DNA of 6,267 nucleotides from the NCBI GenBank assembly GCA_021798675.1, contig JAJZGE010000121.1, forward strand, positions 1 through 6,267. The letters run 5' to 3'. Every line of letters begins with the position of its first letter. Position 1 is the stretch's first letter. The translations under genes and the position numbers were made by a program. The notes below the pieces were generated by a model that was given only the letters and a program-made list of their open reading frames with translations, ran no database searches and had not been told where the DNA came from. The stretch is from Pseudomonadota bacterium. Its GTDB lineage: Bacteria; Pseudomonadota; Gammaproteobacteria; Xanthomonadales; Rhodanobacteraceae. Positions 4,846 to 6,267 of this stretch are shown in pieces.

Positions 4846-6267
4846 TCAGGTGGTGGATAGCTCCAGCTCCAGCCCCAGTTCCGCCATGGGCGCCTGCTCC
4901 TGGTGCAGGTCGGCCTCGCTGAGCGGGTGCTGCTCCAGCCATGCGGCGGGCATGCTCAGGCGCAGGCGCTGGCGCGTGGCCAGCAGTTTCATCGGCGGCA
5001 GCGACTCGGCACGGCGGCCACGACGGAACAGCACCGCGAGGCGCAGCAGTGCCGTGGTGTGGCGGGCGAGTTGGCGATAGCGCTGCGGCAGCGAGGCGAT
5101 CGCTGCCTTGTCCGGCTTGCGCCGGTGCATCTCGACCACCGCCGCGAGCAGTTGCTGCTCCTGCCGCGAGAATCCGGCGAGGTCGGCGTGACGCAGGATG
5201 TAGGCGCCGTGGTGGTGGTGCTGGCTGTGGGCGATGGCGAGGCCGATCTCGTGCACGCGCGCGGCCCACGACAGCCATTCGCGCGCCTCGCCGTCCAGCT
5301 TCCACGCCTTCGCGGCCTGGTCGAACAGCTGCAGCGCGGTGGATTCCACGCGCCGTGCCTGGGCGCGGTCGACGCCGTAGCGGCTGGCCAGCGCGTCGAT
5401 GCTGCCGGTGCGCGGGTCGCTGCCGGCGACGCGGCCGAGCAGGTCCCACATCAGGCCCTCGCGCATCGAGCTTTCGCATACGCGCATGCGTGCGATGCCC
5501 AGCGCCTCGAACGCGGCTTCGAAGATCACCACGGCGCCGGGGAGCACCGGCGCGCGTTCCTCCGCCAGGCCGGGCAGCTTCAGCGCGGCGATGCTGCCTT
5601 GCGCGAGGATCGCGTCGCGCAGCCCGGCCAGCGCCGCGGGCGTGATGCCGTCATCGCTGAGCTTCATCGCCTGCGCCACCGCGCCGATCGCCTTGGCGCT
5701 GCCGGACGAGCCGTAGGCCTCCTGCCAGCCGGATTCGCGGTAGTCCTCGGCGAACTGCTGCAGCAGCACGCCGATCTCGCCGCGCGCGCGCTGCCAGCGC
5801 TTGCGGTTGAGCTTGCCGCCGGGGAAGAAGCGCAGCGTGGAAGCGATGCAGCCGGCCTGCACGCTCTCGGTGTGCAGCGGCGCCAGGCCGCGCCCGATGA
5901 TGAATTCGGTGCTGCCGCCACCCACGTCCATCACCAGCCGCGGCTCGCGCGAAGCGGGCAGGCCATGCGCGGCGCCGAGGAAGATCAGTCGCCCCTCCTC
6001 GCGGCCGGACACCACCTCGATGGGATGGCCCAGCGCGGCTTCTGCGGCGGCGAGGAAGGTCTGCGGCGCAGCCAGCCGGCGCACCGCATTGGTCGCCACC
6101 GCGCGCACGCGCTGCGAGGGCAGGCCGGCGATGCGCTGGCCGAAGCGGGCGAGGCAATCCATGGCGCGTGCGCGGCGGTCGGCGTCCAGCGAGCCGTCGC
6201 TGCGCAGGCCGGCGGCCATGCGCACGCTGTCGCGCAGGCGGTCGATCACCCGCGGCTCGCCGTGCTC
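4846..6267 (-). CDS. ppx: Ppx, exopolyphosphatase of the Ppx/GppA family (N-terminus outside the window)
   Basis: 473 codons are visible from base 6267 down to a TGA at 4848-4846. About 30 N-terminal residues, including the first phosphate loop (DLGSNSFHM in E. coli), are missing. Ppx releases phosphate from the ends of inorganic polyphosphate chains in the cytoplasm. Visible blocks, numbered from the first visible residue: VIDRLRDSVRMAAGL (7-21), VSGREEGRLIFLG (86-98) with the likely catalytic Glu at 91, DVGGGSTEFIIG (114-125) with Glu 121, FFPGGKLNR, and LPGLAEERAPVLPG. The C-terminal HD-like half follows, with ARVHEIGLAIAHSQHHHHGAYIL and a DLAGFSRQEQQLL stretch as in E. coli Ppx (NHSGLHRHSAYIL). 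This long C-terminal half favours Ppx over short single-lobe Ppx2 proteins. The GTG at 6249 is an internal valine, not the start. The family Gly in GALREG is Ser here (SSMREG). GppA activity on pppGpp is possible but less likely. Confidence 0.93.
   Translation of the reverse strand, partial: EHGEPRVIDRLRDSVRMAAGLRSDGSLDADRRARAMDCLARFGQRIAGLPSQRVRAVATNAVRRLAAPQTFLAAAEAALGHPIEVVSGREEGRLIFLGAAHGLPASREPRLVMDVGGGSTEFIIGRGLAPLHTESVQAGCIASTLRFFPGGKLNRKRWQRARGEIGVLLQQFAEDYRESGWQEAYGSSGSAKAIGAVAQAMKLSDDGITPAALAGLRDAILAQGSIAALKLPGLAEERAPVLPGAVVIFEAAFEALGIARMRVCESSMREGLMWDLLGRVAGSDPRTGSIDALASRYGVDRAQARRVESTALQLFDQAAKAWKLDGEAREWLSWAARVHEIGLAIAHSQHHHHGAYILRHADLAGFSRQEQQLLAAVVEMHRRKPDKAAIASLPQRYRQLARHTTALLRLAVLFRRGRRAESLPPMKLLATRQRLRLSMPAAWLEQHPLSEADLHQEQAPMAELGLELELSTT

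Noticed and set aside
6247..6249. GTG as the start codon of ppx
   Set aside because: The frame stays open to the window edge and the upstream residues EHGEPR continue the family sequence before VIDRLRD; the true start is outside.

Overview
This is a GC-rich bacterial window made almost entirely of conserved housekeeping genes. The protein sequences (SufS, a YihG-type acyltransferase, LpxH, a periplasmic cyclophilin, Ppx) closely resemble those of Gammaproteobacteria. The GC-rich codon use and the SufD-SufS arrangement suggest the Xanthomonadales, perhaps a Rhodanobacter/Dyella/Luteibacter-like organism. That placement is an inference from pattern memory, not from a search. LpxH (lipid A synthesis) and a secreted cyclophilin show a Gram-negative, diderm cell.

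Layout. Plus strand, left to right: the last 58 codons of sufD (1-179); a 140-base gap holding a large imperfect inverted repeat (188-276); sufS, a complete type II cysteine desulfurase (320-1552); a yihG-like lysophosphatidate acyltransferase starting 10 bases later behind a good ribosome binding site (1563-2477); and, after a 104-base gap, a small membrane di-iron fatty acid hydroxylase/sterol desaturase family protein (2582-3202). Minus strand, convergent with the first block: ppx, exopolyphosphatase, which enters from beyond the right edge (6267-4846); a 189-base gap; a secreted cyclophilin-type peptidyl-prolyl isomerase (4656-4006); and lpxH (4001-3273), only 4 bases after it. The two blocks meet tail to tail across 70 bases (3203-3272) without an obvious intrinsic terminator.

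How the genes work together. SufD and SufS belong to the SUF Fe-S cluster assembly machine. The acyltransferase is probably read through from sufS, so iron-sulfur assembly and phospholipid acylation genes share a transcript or at least a neighbourhood. The cyclophilin and lpxH are probably translated from one mRNA, and both serve the cell envelope. Ppx degrades inorganic polyphosphate. Three of the seven genes (acyltransferase, hydroxylase, lpxH) act on acyl chains or lipid A, but the convergent layout gives no reason to treat them as one system.

I found no mobile element, CRISPR array, RNA gene or new multi-gene system. The most notable non-coding item is the REPIN-like inverted repeat inside the suf operon. 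The long open frames antisense to sufS, lpxH and ppx look like by-products of high GC codon use.
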